A stretch of DNA of 64,000 nucleotides from DASUBV01 sp036501025 (GTDB lineage Bacteria; Actinomycetota; Actinomycetes; Streptosporangiales; Streptosporangiaceae): assembly GCA_036501025.1 (NCBI GenBank), contig DASYBB010000044.1, positions 62,001-126,000 on the forward strand. Direction: 5' to 3'. The notes under the pieces are model-generated. The model saw only the letters and a program-made list of their open reading frames with translations, did no database searches and was not told the origin of the DNA. Both the position numbers and the translations under genes were made by a program. Positions 41,593 through 48,747 of this stretch are shown piece after piece. Every line of letters begins with the position of its first letter. Position 1 is the stretch's first letter.

Positions 41593-42866
41593 CGGGCCAT
41601 GTTCTCAGGGCTGCCCGGGCGGTCCGGCCGCGGCAGCGGCAGTTGCGCGGTCACGACCCACTGCCCGTCGTCGCGGCCCGCCTCCATCGTCCCGCTGAGG
41701 ATCTGCAGCCGCTCGCGCATCCCGGTCAGGCCGTAGCCCGCGTTGGCCGTCTGCACGGCCGCCGCGCCGTCCGGGCCGCGGCCGGAGCCGCCGGCCGGGG
41801 CGAGGTCGTTGGCTACGGCCAGCCGGACGTCAGCATCGCGGTAGTCCAGTCGCACCGCGACCTCCTGGCCCGCGGCGTGCTTGGCCGCGTTGACCAGGGC
41901 TTCCTGGGCGATGCGGAGCATGGCGATGGTGGCGTCGGGCGGCACCGGCCGGGCCGGGCCGCCCGTGCTGAACCGGGCGGCGACGCCGTACCGCTGGGCG
42001 TAGGTATCGGTCGCCCGGGCCAGCTCCTGGTCCAGCGGCAGCGGCAGCGTGTCGGCCCGCAGCGCGTGCACCGCCCGGCGCGTCTCGGTCAGGCCCTCGG
42101 CGGTCATCCGCTGGGCCGCCGTCAGCAGCTCGGCCGCGCGGTCGATGTCGGCCCGGTCGGCCAGCACCGACCGGGCCGCCTGAATCTGGATGCTCAGCGC
42201 GCCCAGCGAGTGGGCGAGCACGTCGTGGATCTCGCGGGCGATGCGGGTCCGCTCCTCGAGGCGATCGGCGCGGCGCTGCTCGGCCTGGAGCTGCTCGCGC
42301 TGCGCGAGCAGGGCCGCGGCCTGCTCGGCCTGGATCCGGTAGGCCCCGCGGTTGCGCCCGATGACCACGCCCGAGGCGATCACCAGCGGGAGCCCGATCA
42401 GGGAGCCGATGCTGACGCTGAAGGCCAGGGCACTCACCAGGGTCGCCAGCACCCCGGCCGCCGTCACGCCGATTGCCGCCGCCACGCCGACCTCGCTGCC
42501 GGCGGCAATCGTGGCCACGAACCCGTAGACGACGAGCGGCAGGCTGCCGACCGAGTCCGCGCCCGCGGCGGCGGCCGCCGCGGCCCCCGTGCCGACGGCG
42601 ACCATGCCCAGGATCGTCGGCAGGAACCGGTCGCGGTAGGGGGCGGCGCGCCGCACCGCGTCCATCCCGATCCAGGCCGCCACCCCGAGGCCGGCCGCGC
42701 CGTACCCGACGGCCTCCACCGTCAGGGCGCCGCGGCCCGACGGCGGGTAGAAGACGAACGCCAGCAGGCCCACCCACAGGAAGCCGAGGCTGCGGCCGAC
42801 CCAGTTGACCCAGCGCAGCATGGCCCCGGCCGGGCCGGGCCCGGCGGACCGTGAGGCTCGGAACAT
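41589..42866 (-). CDS. two-component sensor histidine kinase (HisKA_3 type)
   Basis: 425 residues. About six membrane segments (25-170), short coiled coil, H-box RIAREIHDVLAHSLG with H214, N-box NAAKHA and G-box GYGLTGMRERL. I choose ATG 42866 since GGGAG lies 5 nt upstream; ATG 42878 is in frame but lacks a site. With the overlapping regulator it forms a complete two-component system; the input signal is unknown. Confidence 0.9.
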   Translation of the reverse strand: MFRASRSAGPGPAGAMLRWVNWVGRSLGFLWVGLLAFVFYPPSGRGALTVEAVGYGAAGLGVAAWIGMDAVRRAAPYRDRFLPTILGMVAVGTGAAAAAAAGADSVGSLPLVVYGFVATIAAGSEVGVAAAIGVTAAGVLATLVSALAFSVSIGSLIGLPLVIASGVVIGRNRGAYRIQAEQAAALLAQREQLQAEQRRADRLEERTRIAREIHDVLAHSLGALSIQIQAARSVLADRADIDRAAELLTAAQRMTAEGLTETRRAVHALRADTLPLPLDQELARATDTYAQRYGVAARFSTGGPARPVPPDATIAMLRIAQEALVNAAKHAAGQEVAVRLDYRDADVRLAVANDLAPAGGSGRGPDGAAAVQTANAGYGLTGMRERLQILSGTMEAGRDDGQWVVTAQLPLPRPDRPGSPENMAR

Positions 42867-43096
42867 GCTCACTCCCATCCGCGCGTGTCGCTGTCAGCCC
42901 GAGGTTACGGGCGGCCGCCGGGCGCTCGCGTCAGCCCGCGGACTGACGCCCGGCGGCCGTCGTAGTACCGCCCGGTACCAGGCGGCCCAGGCGGCGCTCA
43001 TGCCGGATGCCGGCCCGCGCTCCGATCCGTGACCTGGCCCCGGGCGGCCATCGTGGAGCCATCACAACCGATAACGCACTCCCCGAGGAGCACGAG

Positions 43097-43657
43097 ATGG
43101 TTTCCGAACTCACCGAAGCGATGATCGTCAACGGCGTCGTCCTGGCCACCGTGCTGGCCAGCGACCTGGGCCCGGCCCGGAAGATCGGCCGGATGCGGCT
43201 GCTGCGGCCGGTCATCGCCGCCGCGGTGATCATCCCGATCTTCATCGGCACGCCCGTCCTGCACGGCACGAGCCTGGCGGTGGAACTGGCCGGGGTCGCC
43301 GCCGGGGTGCTGGGCGGGCTGATCGCCGGGGCCCTGATGCACGTGTACCGCAGCCCCGCGACGGGCCGTCCGGTCAGCCGGGCCGGCTGGGGCTACGCGA
43401 TCTTCTGGACCGCGCTGATCGGGGCGCGGGCGGCCTTCTCCTACGGCGCCGCGCACTGGTTCACGGCCTCGATTGTCACCTGGGCCGTCACCAGCCACGT
43501 CACCGAGGCGGCCATCACCGACGGGCTCATCTTCATGGCCGTCGTGATGATCATCATCCGCACCGCCGCCCTCGGCGTCCGGGCCGGCCGCCTCCCGGGC
43601 CAGCCGGCCGCCGCGGGCGAGGAGGCCGGCGCGACCGCCCCCGGCCGGTCCGCCTGA
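43097..43657 (+). CDS. uncharacterised membrane protein
   Basis: 186 residues with about five hydrophobic segments (12-25, 35-52, 58-78, 100-118, 130-155) and a Gly/Ala-rich tail. GAGGAG precedes ATG 43097, so I do not use the upstream in-frame codons. Divergent from the kinase, so it may be the target or sensor partner of that two-component system. I do not recognise the family. Confidence 0.65.
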   Translation: MVSELTEAMIVNGVVLATVLASDLGPARKIGRMRLLRPVIAAAVIIPIFIGTPVLHGTSLAVELAGVAAGVLGGLIAGALMHVYRSPATGRPVSRAGWGYAIFWTALIGARAAFSYGAAHWFTASIVTWAVTSHVTEAAITDGLIFMAVVMIIIRTAALGVRAGRLPGQPAAAGEEAGATAPGRSA

Positions 43658-43685
43658 GGCCGGCCAAGCCCCCGCCCGGCCGGTG

Positions 43686-43716
43686 CCGCCCCGCCAGGAA
43701 GCTCCTGGCGGGGCGG
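43686..43716. terminator. hairpin terminator, 14-bp arms
   Basis: CCGCCCCGCCAGGA (43686-43699) pairs with its complement at 43703-43716 across a 3-nt loop, 28 nt after the membrane-protein stop. Confidence 0.8.
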
Positions 43717-43764
43717 TGCCATATCGCGGACCGCAGGCGTCCGGCGCCGCCGTCCCGTGCCTGG

Positions 43765-43782
43765 GCGGAATCCCCGTTCCGC
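43765..43782. promoter_or_regulatory. TetR-type operator 1 (GCGGAAT-N4-GTTCCGC)
   Basis: Inverted repeat with 6 perfect bases per arm (one mismatch at the seventh), overlapping the -35 region of the promoter whose -10 is TAGACT at 43788-43793. Confidence 0.65.
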
Positions 43783-43797
43783 TTTGCTAGACTCTCG

Positions 43798-43815
43798 GCG
43801 GAATACAGATTCCGC
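43798..43815. promoter_or_regulatory. TetR-type operator 2 (GCGGAAT-N4-ATTCCGC)
   Basis: Perfect 7-bp arms, 33 bp downstream of site 1 and just after the -10 TAGACT. Two sites bracketing the promoter indicate strong repression, probably by the TetR protein encoded two genes in. Confidence 0.75.
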
Positions 43816-43830
43816 TTCGAGGAGGTCGTG

Positions 43831-45294
43831 ATGGCCGAGACCGGCAGGCGCGCCCATCATCAGGTGACGTTCGCGGTGCTGGCCCTGGGAATCGCGGCAT
43901 TCGCGCTGCTGCAGTCGCTGGTCGTCCCGGTGCTGACCACGGTGCAGCACCAGCTGCACACCTCGCAGGACACGGTGACGTGGGTGCTCACCGCCTACCT
44001 GCTGTCGGCGTCGATCATGACGCCGATCCTGGGCCGGATCGGCGACATGACGGGCAAGAAGCGGGTCTTTGTGGCGGCGCTGGTGGCGCTGTCGGCCGGC
44101 TCGCTGCTCGCCGCGCTCGCGCCCTCGATCGGGGTGATGATCGTGGCCCGGGTGATCCAGGGCGCAGGCGGCGGCATGCTGCCGGTCGCGTTCGGGATCA
44201 TCCGGGACGAGTTCCCGGCCGAGAAGGTGGCGGGCGCGGTCGGGATCCTGGCCGCGCTGACCGCGGTCGGGGCCGGCCTCGGCATCGTGCTGGCCGGGCC
44301 GATCGTGGACGCGCTGGACTATCACTGGCTGTTCTGGCTGCCGCTGATCCTGACCGTCGCCGCGGCGGCGGCCGCGGTCGCGTTCGTCCCGGAGTCGCCC
44401 GTGCGCTCCCCCGGCCGGATCGGCTGGCTGCCGGCCCTGCTGCTGTCGGCGTGGCTGGTGGCGCTGCTGATCGCGCTCAGCGAGGCGCCGGCCTGGGGCT
44501 GGGGCTCGGGCCGGGTGCTGGGCCTGATCGCGGGGGCCGTGGTCCTGGCGGCGGCCTGGGTGGCCGGCGAGCTGCGGGCGGCCACGCCGCTGATCGACAT
44601 GAAGATGATGCGGCGGACCGCCGTCTGGACCAACAACCTGGTCGGGCTGCTCATCGGCGTGGGCATGTACGCGACGTTCGCGTTCCTGCCCGAGTTCGTG
44701 CAGACCCCGTCCGCCGCGGGCTACGGGTTCGGCGCGAGCATCACGCGGTCCGGCCTCCTGCTGCTGCCCTCCACGGTCACCATGTTCGTCACCGGGATGT
44801 TCGCCGGCCGGCTCGCCCGCCGGCTCGGCGGCAAGGCCCTGGTCATCGCCGGCTGCCTGGCCGGCTGCGCGGCCATGGCCATCCTGGCCTTCGCGCACGG
44901 CCACGAGTGGGAGATCTACATCTCGACCGCGATCATGGGCATCGGGTTCGGGCTCGCCTTCTCGGCGATGTCCGCGCTGGTCGTGGCCGCGGTGCCGCCG
45001 TCGCAGACCGGCGTGGCCAGCGGCATGAACGCGAACATCCGCACCATCGGGGGCAGCATCGGCTCGGCCGTGATGGCCAGCATCGTCACCTCCCGGCTCG
45101 CGGCGACCGGGCTGCCGCGGGAGTCCGGCTACACCATCGGCTTCGCGGTCATGGCCGCCGGGCTGGTGCTGGCGGCGCTGGCCGGCCTGCTGATCCCGTC
45201 GATGCGGCGGCTGCGCGAGCTGGCCGGCGAAACGGAGCACGCCGAGCTGGCCATGGTCCCCGGTGGGACACTGGTCGGAGACGACAGCGAGTGA
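43831..45294 (+). CDS. MFS transporter, DHA2-like drug exporter
   Basis: 487 residues, fourteen predicted segments, motif A variant GRIGDMTGKKR and the segment-1 sequence LVVPVLTTVQHQL. Probable multidrug or metabolite exporter. GGAGG 5 nt before ATG 43831 favours it over GTG 43828. Paired TetR operators in the promoter and the TetR gene directly after show substrate-inducible control. Confidence 0.9.
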   Translation: MAETGRRAHHQVTFAVLALGIAAFALLQSLVVPVLTTVQHQLHTSQDTVTWVLTAYLLSASIMTPILGRIGDMTGKKRVFVAALVALSAGSLLAALAPSIGVMIVARVIQGAGGGMLPVAFGIIRDEFPAEKVAGAVGILAALTAVGAGLGIVLAGPIVDALDYHWLFWLPLILTVAAAAAAVAFVPESPVRSPGRIGWLPALLLSAWLVALLIALSEAPAWGWGSGRVLGLIAGAVVLAAAWVAGELRAATPLIDMKMMRRTAVWTNNLVGLLIGVGMYATFAFLPEFVQTPSAAGYGFGASITRSGLLLLPSTVTMFVTGMFAGRLARRLGGKALVIAGCLAGCAAMAILAFAHGHEWEIYISTAIMGIGFGLAFSAMSALVVAAVPPSQTGVASGMNANIRTIGGSIGSAVMASIVTSRLAATGLPRESGYTIGFAVMAAGLVLAALAGLLIPSMRRLRELAGETEHAELAMVPGGTLVGDDSE

Positions 45295-45317
45295 TCCGGC
45301 GGCCGGGAGGAGCGGTG

Positions 45318-45929
45318 GTGAGCGGTCAGCGCGCCCGGCCCGCCGCTCTCCCGCGGCCGGCCCGGCCCGCCCGGCGCGACGCCGCCCGGAACTACCAGCG
45401 CATCCTGGACGCCGCGCGCGAGGTGCTCGGCGAGTCCGGCGCCGACGCCGGCATGGAGGAGATCGCGGCCCGGGCGGGCGTGGGCGTCGGCACCGTCTAC
45501 CGCCGGTTCGCCAGCAAGGACGCCCTGATCGGCGAGCTGCTGCGGCTGGCGCTGGAGGAGCTGATGGCGGCCGTCGACCGGTCGCTGGCCCGCACCGACG
45601 GGCACGGGCTCGAGGAGCTGCTACGCGCCTTCGGGCAGTCGTTCGCGGACCACGCCCGCTACGCGAACCTGTTCCTCGAGCGCCCGGCCAACGACGCCGC
45701 CACGCGCCGGGTGCGGGCGGCCATCGGCGAGCTGACCGCGCGGGCCGTGGCGGCCGGCACGGTGCAGCCGGACGTGACCGCGGGCGACATCATGGCGCTG
45801 GTCCTGGGCATGCGGGGGCTGGCGCAGGCGGCCGGCGAGCTGGACCCGGCGGCCGGCCAGCGGTTCCTCGACATTCACCTGGCCGGCCTGCGGGCGGGCC
45901 GGCCGGCCGGGCGCGGCGCCATTCGGTAG
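45318..45929 (+). CDS. TetR-family transcriptional regulator
   Basis: 203 residues. HTH at about 25-68 (MEEIAARAGVGVGTVYRRFASKDALIGEL), variable ligand-binding C-terminal domain (about 75-190). An N-terminal Arg/Pro/Ala tail precedes the HTH. GGGAGGAG before GTG 45318 decides the start. It is 24 nt after the MFS stop and probably binds the GGAAT/ATTCC palindromes at 43765-43815. Confidence 0.9.
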   Translation: MSGQRARPAALPRPARPARRDAARNYQRILDAAREVLGESGADAGMEEIAARAGVGVGTVYRRFASKDALIGELLRLALEELMAAVDRSLARTDGHGLEELLRAFGQSFADHARYANLFLERPANDAATRRVRAAIGELTARAVAAGTVQPDVTAGDIMALVLGMRGLAQAAGELDPAAGQRFLDIHLAGLRAGRPAGRGAIR

Positions 45930-46018
45930 CCGGTTCTTGTCCATTGCCGTAAGGGCGCCGGAAGCGACTCCTGGCCAGCCGCTACGCTATCGCCATCCCG
46001 GCAGAATGGAGTGTCAAC

Positions 46019-46342
46019 ATGGCTCAGCGCGCGGAGATTGTCTTCACCGATGACATTGACGGCAGCGAGGCGGCCGGAACCGTCCGGTTCGGCCTGCAGG
46101 GAACGACCTACGAGATTGACCTGAGCCAGAAGAATGCCGACCAGCTGGCCAAGGTCCTGGAGCCCTATGTCATGGCCGGCCGGAAGGTCGCCGGCCGGCG
46201 GCCCGCGACCCGCTCGCGCACGGCCGGGCCGAGCCCGGCGGCGGTCCGGGAATGGGCCCGGACCGAGGGCATGGAGGTCAAGGACAAGGGCCGGGTGCCC
46301 GCCGAGCTCATCGTCAAGTTCCAGGCGGCCAACGCCGGCTGA
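46019..46342 (+). CDS. lsr2: Lsr2-family nucleoid protein
   Basis: 107 residues. N-terminal dimerisation domain (about 1-55) with the family pattern of DDIDGSEA and YEIDLS, a basic linker (56-70), and a C-terminal DNA-binding domain (PAAVREWARTEGMEVKDKGRVPAEL). The minor-groove RGR hook of canonical Lsr2 is KGR here (90-92). Lsr2 coats AT-rich, often horizontally acquired DNA. ATGGAG lies before the ATG. Confidence 0.93.
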   Translation: MAQRAEIVFTDDIDGSEAAGTVRFGLQGTTYEIDLSQKNADQLAKVLEPYVMAGRKVAGRRPATRSRTAGPSPAAVREWARTEGMEVKDKGRVPAELIVKFQAANAG

Positions 46343-46372
46343 GCGCCAGGCCGGCTGAGCGCCGGGCCGGCG

Positions 46373-46681
46373 CTACCGCGCGGCGCGCTGGTAGCGCATC
46401 GCGGTGACCCCGCCGGCCGCCGCGCACGCCAGGGCGCCCAGCACCAGGGCGCCGGCGGTGGCCACGATCACGTCGTGCGTGACCGCCGACTGGCCGGCGG
46501 CGCGTGAGATCACCCCCAGCACCAGCCCGGCCACACCGAGGGGAATGCTCCCGTGGCGCTGCCAGCGGTGGGCGCCGAGCGGATGCGGCCGGACGGCGCG
46601 CCGGGTCAGGACCAGCGTGACCGCGACGCCAATGATCATGATGATGCCGCAGGACAAGGCCCACAGTGCCAATGGCTGCAT
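46373..46681 (-). CDS. small membrane protein, three segments
   Basis: 102 residues with hydrophobic helices at about 5-25, 45-62 and 70-92. GGGAG precedes ATG 46681. The frame is open further upstream but without a site. No family recognised. It ends 30 nt from the convergent lsr2. Confidence 0.6.
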   Translation of the reverse strand: MQPLALWALSCGIIMIIGVAVTLVLTRRAVRPHPLGAHRWQRHGSIPLGVAGLVLGVISRAAGQSAVTHDVIVATAGALVLGALACAAAGGVTAMRYQRAAR

Positions 46682-46983
46682 CGGTAGCTCCCGTCCCGGC
46701 TGGCCCGCTCGTCTCATCAATGTACGGGCGGCGGCCCGGCGGTCGCGGGGCCGGCCCGGCCGCGAGTCCGAAGTCACACTGGCCCGATCCGCGCCCGAGC
46801 CATTAGGGTAGCTTGCAGCACAAACGTTTGCCGAGATCCGCGGCCCGGCGGCCAGCGTCGCCCGCCAGCGCGCCACGCGGCGAGAGTGCCGGCCCGCGGG
46901 CATGCCCGCACCGGGGGCCGGCTCTGCCCGCGAGGCCGCGGCGCCGATCATGGAGGAACCACGCACCCGGGGAAGAGGCGGCG
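46682..46983. other. 302-bp divergent intergenic region
   Basis: Holds promoters of the small membrane gene and the DUF885 gene. CAAACGTTTG at 46821-46830 is a perfect 10-bp palindrome following a TAGGGT that could be a -10. The rest is GC-rich without another clear structure; open frames here are composition artefacts. Confidence 0.5.
46821..46830. promoter_or_regulatory. CAAACGTTTG palindrome
   Basis: Perfect 10-bp palindrome with a central CG, the general shape of a LacI-family half-operator pair, in an AT-rich patch upstream of the second DUF885 gene. No LacI regulator is in the window. Confidence 0.35.
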
Positions 46984-48738
46984 ATGACGGAGACGGTCCA
47001 CAGTCCCAGCGGCAGCGCCGTGCGGTGCCCGGCCGGCACGGCTTCCGGCGGCCCCCGGTCGCCGGCCGCGGCCGCCGGCGAGCTGGAGCGGCTGTGCGAC
47101 GAGTACTTCACGCTCGCGCACACCCTGTCCCCGTTCACCGCCACGCAGCTGGGCGTGTCCGGGTTTGACGCCCTGGTCGCCGACCCGGGCCGCGACGGCG
47201 CCGCCCGCGGCGCGGCCCGGATCGCCTCGATCGAGGGGCGGCTGCGCCGGATCGACGCCGGGCTCCTCGATGACGCCGGGCGGACCAACGCCGCGGTACT
47301 GGGCCACCTGGCGCAGGCCGCGCGCTCGGACCTGGAGCACGGGCTCTGGGAGGCCAACGCCAGCGCGTGCCGGTACGTCTCGCCGGCGGCGGTGCTGTTC
47401 CAGGCCGTCCCGGCCGCCGTGCTGCACGACGCGGCCGCGGTCGGCGACTACCGGCAGCGGCTGCGCCGCCTGCCCGGCTTCCTGGACGCGGTGACCCGCC
47501 GCTACCGCCAGGCCGTGGCCGACGGCCGCGACTCGGCGCAGATCGGCATCCGCCAGGCCATCGCCCAGCTGACGGCGCACCTGGCCGTGGCTCCGGCCGG
47601 TGACGCCCTGGTCACGGTGGCGCTGCCGGCCGTGGTGGACGACGCCGCGGTCCGCGCGCAGCTGGCCGCCATCGTGGCCAGCGAGGTCCGGCCGGCCCTG
47701 CGCCGCCTGCTGTACTGCCTGCAGCACGACATGCTCCCGCTCGGCCGGCCCGACGACCAGGCCGGCATCCGGTTCGTGCCCGGCGGGGACGAGGGCTACC
47801 TGGCGGCCCTGCGCCGGCACACGAGCACCGGCCTGACCCCCGGCCAGGTCCACCAGACCGGCCTGGACAGCCTGGCCGCCCTCAACGAGGAATGGGCCGA
47901 GCTCGGCGCCGGCGACCTGGCGGCCGGCCTCGGCGCGCTGCGCGAGGACCGGGCCCTGCGCTGCGCCGACGCCGGGCAGATCGTGCGGACCGTCACCGCC
48001 GCGCTGGCCCGGGCGCAGGCCGCCCGCGACCAGTGGTTCCCGCGCTATGACATCCCGGACTGCGTGGTCGAGGAGATCGACCCGGCGCAGGCGGGCAGCG
48101 CCGCGCCGGCCTATTACCGGCCGCCGGCCGCCGGGGGCCTGCGGCCGGGCACCCAGTACGTCCTGACGGCCGGGCCCGGGCGGCGGCTCGCCTGCGAGTA
48201 CGAGGCGCTGTCGTTCCACGAGAGCCTGCCCGGCCACCACCTGCAGATCGCCTCGGCCCAGACCCAGCCGCTGCCGGCCTACCGGCGGTTCCTGGACGCC
48301 GAGATGTGCGGCTACGTCGAGGGCTGGGGGACCTACGGCGAGCGGCTGGCCGACGAGATGGGCCTGTACAGCTCGGACCTGCAGCGCCTGGGCATGGTGG
48401 CCTCCGACGCGCGGCGCGCGGCGCGCCTGGTGGTGGACACCGGCATGCACTACTACGGCTGGTCCCGCGCCCAGGCGGCGGACTTCATGTGGCGGAACAC
48501 GGCCGCCACCAGGGCGGGCGCGGCGGCCGAGGTCGACCGCTGCATCGGCTGGCCGGGCCACGCCGTGGCCGCCCTGACCGGGCGGCTGGAGATCCAGCGG
48601 CTGCGGCGCGCGGCCGAGCGTGCCCTCGGCCCGCGGTTCGACATCCGCGCCTTCCACGGGACCGTGCTCGGCAGCGGCGCCGTGCCGCTCGCCGTCCTGG
48701 ACCAGCTGGTCACCCGGTGGGTCGCCGCCGCCCGGTAG
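46984..48738 (+). CDS. DUF885 family metallohydrolase-like protein, copy 2
   Basis: 584 residues. Metal motif HESLPGHH with the downstream EGWGTYGERL Glu, so the active site looks intact. It differs from copy 1 (HEVAPGH) and is 70 residues longer in the N-terminal half. No signal peptide. Probably a peptidase or amidohydrolase; it sits at the left edge of a peptide/amide utilisation island, convergent with the dimethylformamidase-like gene, 9 nt apart. Confidence 0.87.
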   Translation: MTETVHSPSGSAVRCPAGTASGGPRSPAAAAGELERLCDEYFTLAHTLSPFTATQLGVSGFDALVADPGRDGAARGAARIASIEGRLRRIDAGLLDDAGRTNAAVLGHLAQAARSDLEHGLWEANASACRYVSPAAVLFQAVPAAVLHDAAAVGDYRQRLRRLPGFLDAVTRRYRQAVADGRDSAQIGIRQAIAQLTAHLAVAPAGDALVTVALPAVVDDAAVRAQLAAIVASEVRPALRRLLYCLQHDMLPLGRPDDQAGIRFVPGGDEGYLAALRRHTSTGLTPGQVHQTGLDSLAALNEEWAELGAGDLAAGLGALREDRALRCADAGQIVRTVTAALARAQAARDQWFPRYDIPDCVVEEIDPAQAGSAAPAYYRPPAAGGLRPGTQYVLTAGPGRRLACEYEALSFHESLPGHHLQIASAQTQPLPAYRRFLDAEMCGYVEGWGTYGERLADEMGLYSSDLQRLGMVASDARRAARLVVDTGMHYYGWSRAQAADFMWRNTAATRAGAAAEVDRCIGWPGHAVAALTGRLEIQRLRRAAERALGPRFDIRAFHGTVLGSGAVPLAVLDQLVTRWVAAAR

Positions 48739-48747
48739 CGGCACCGC

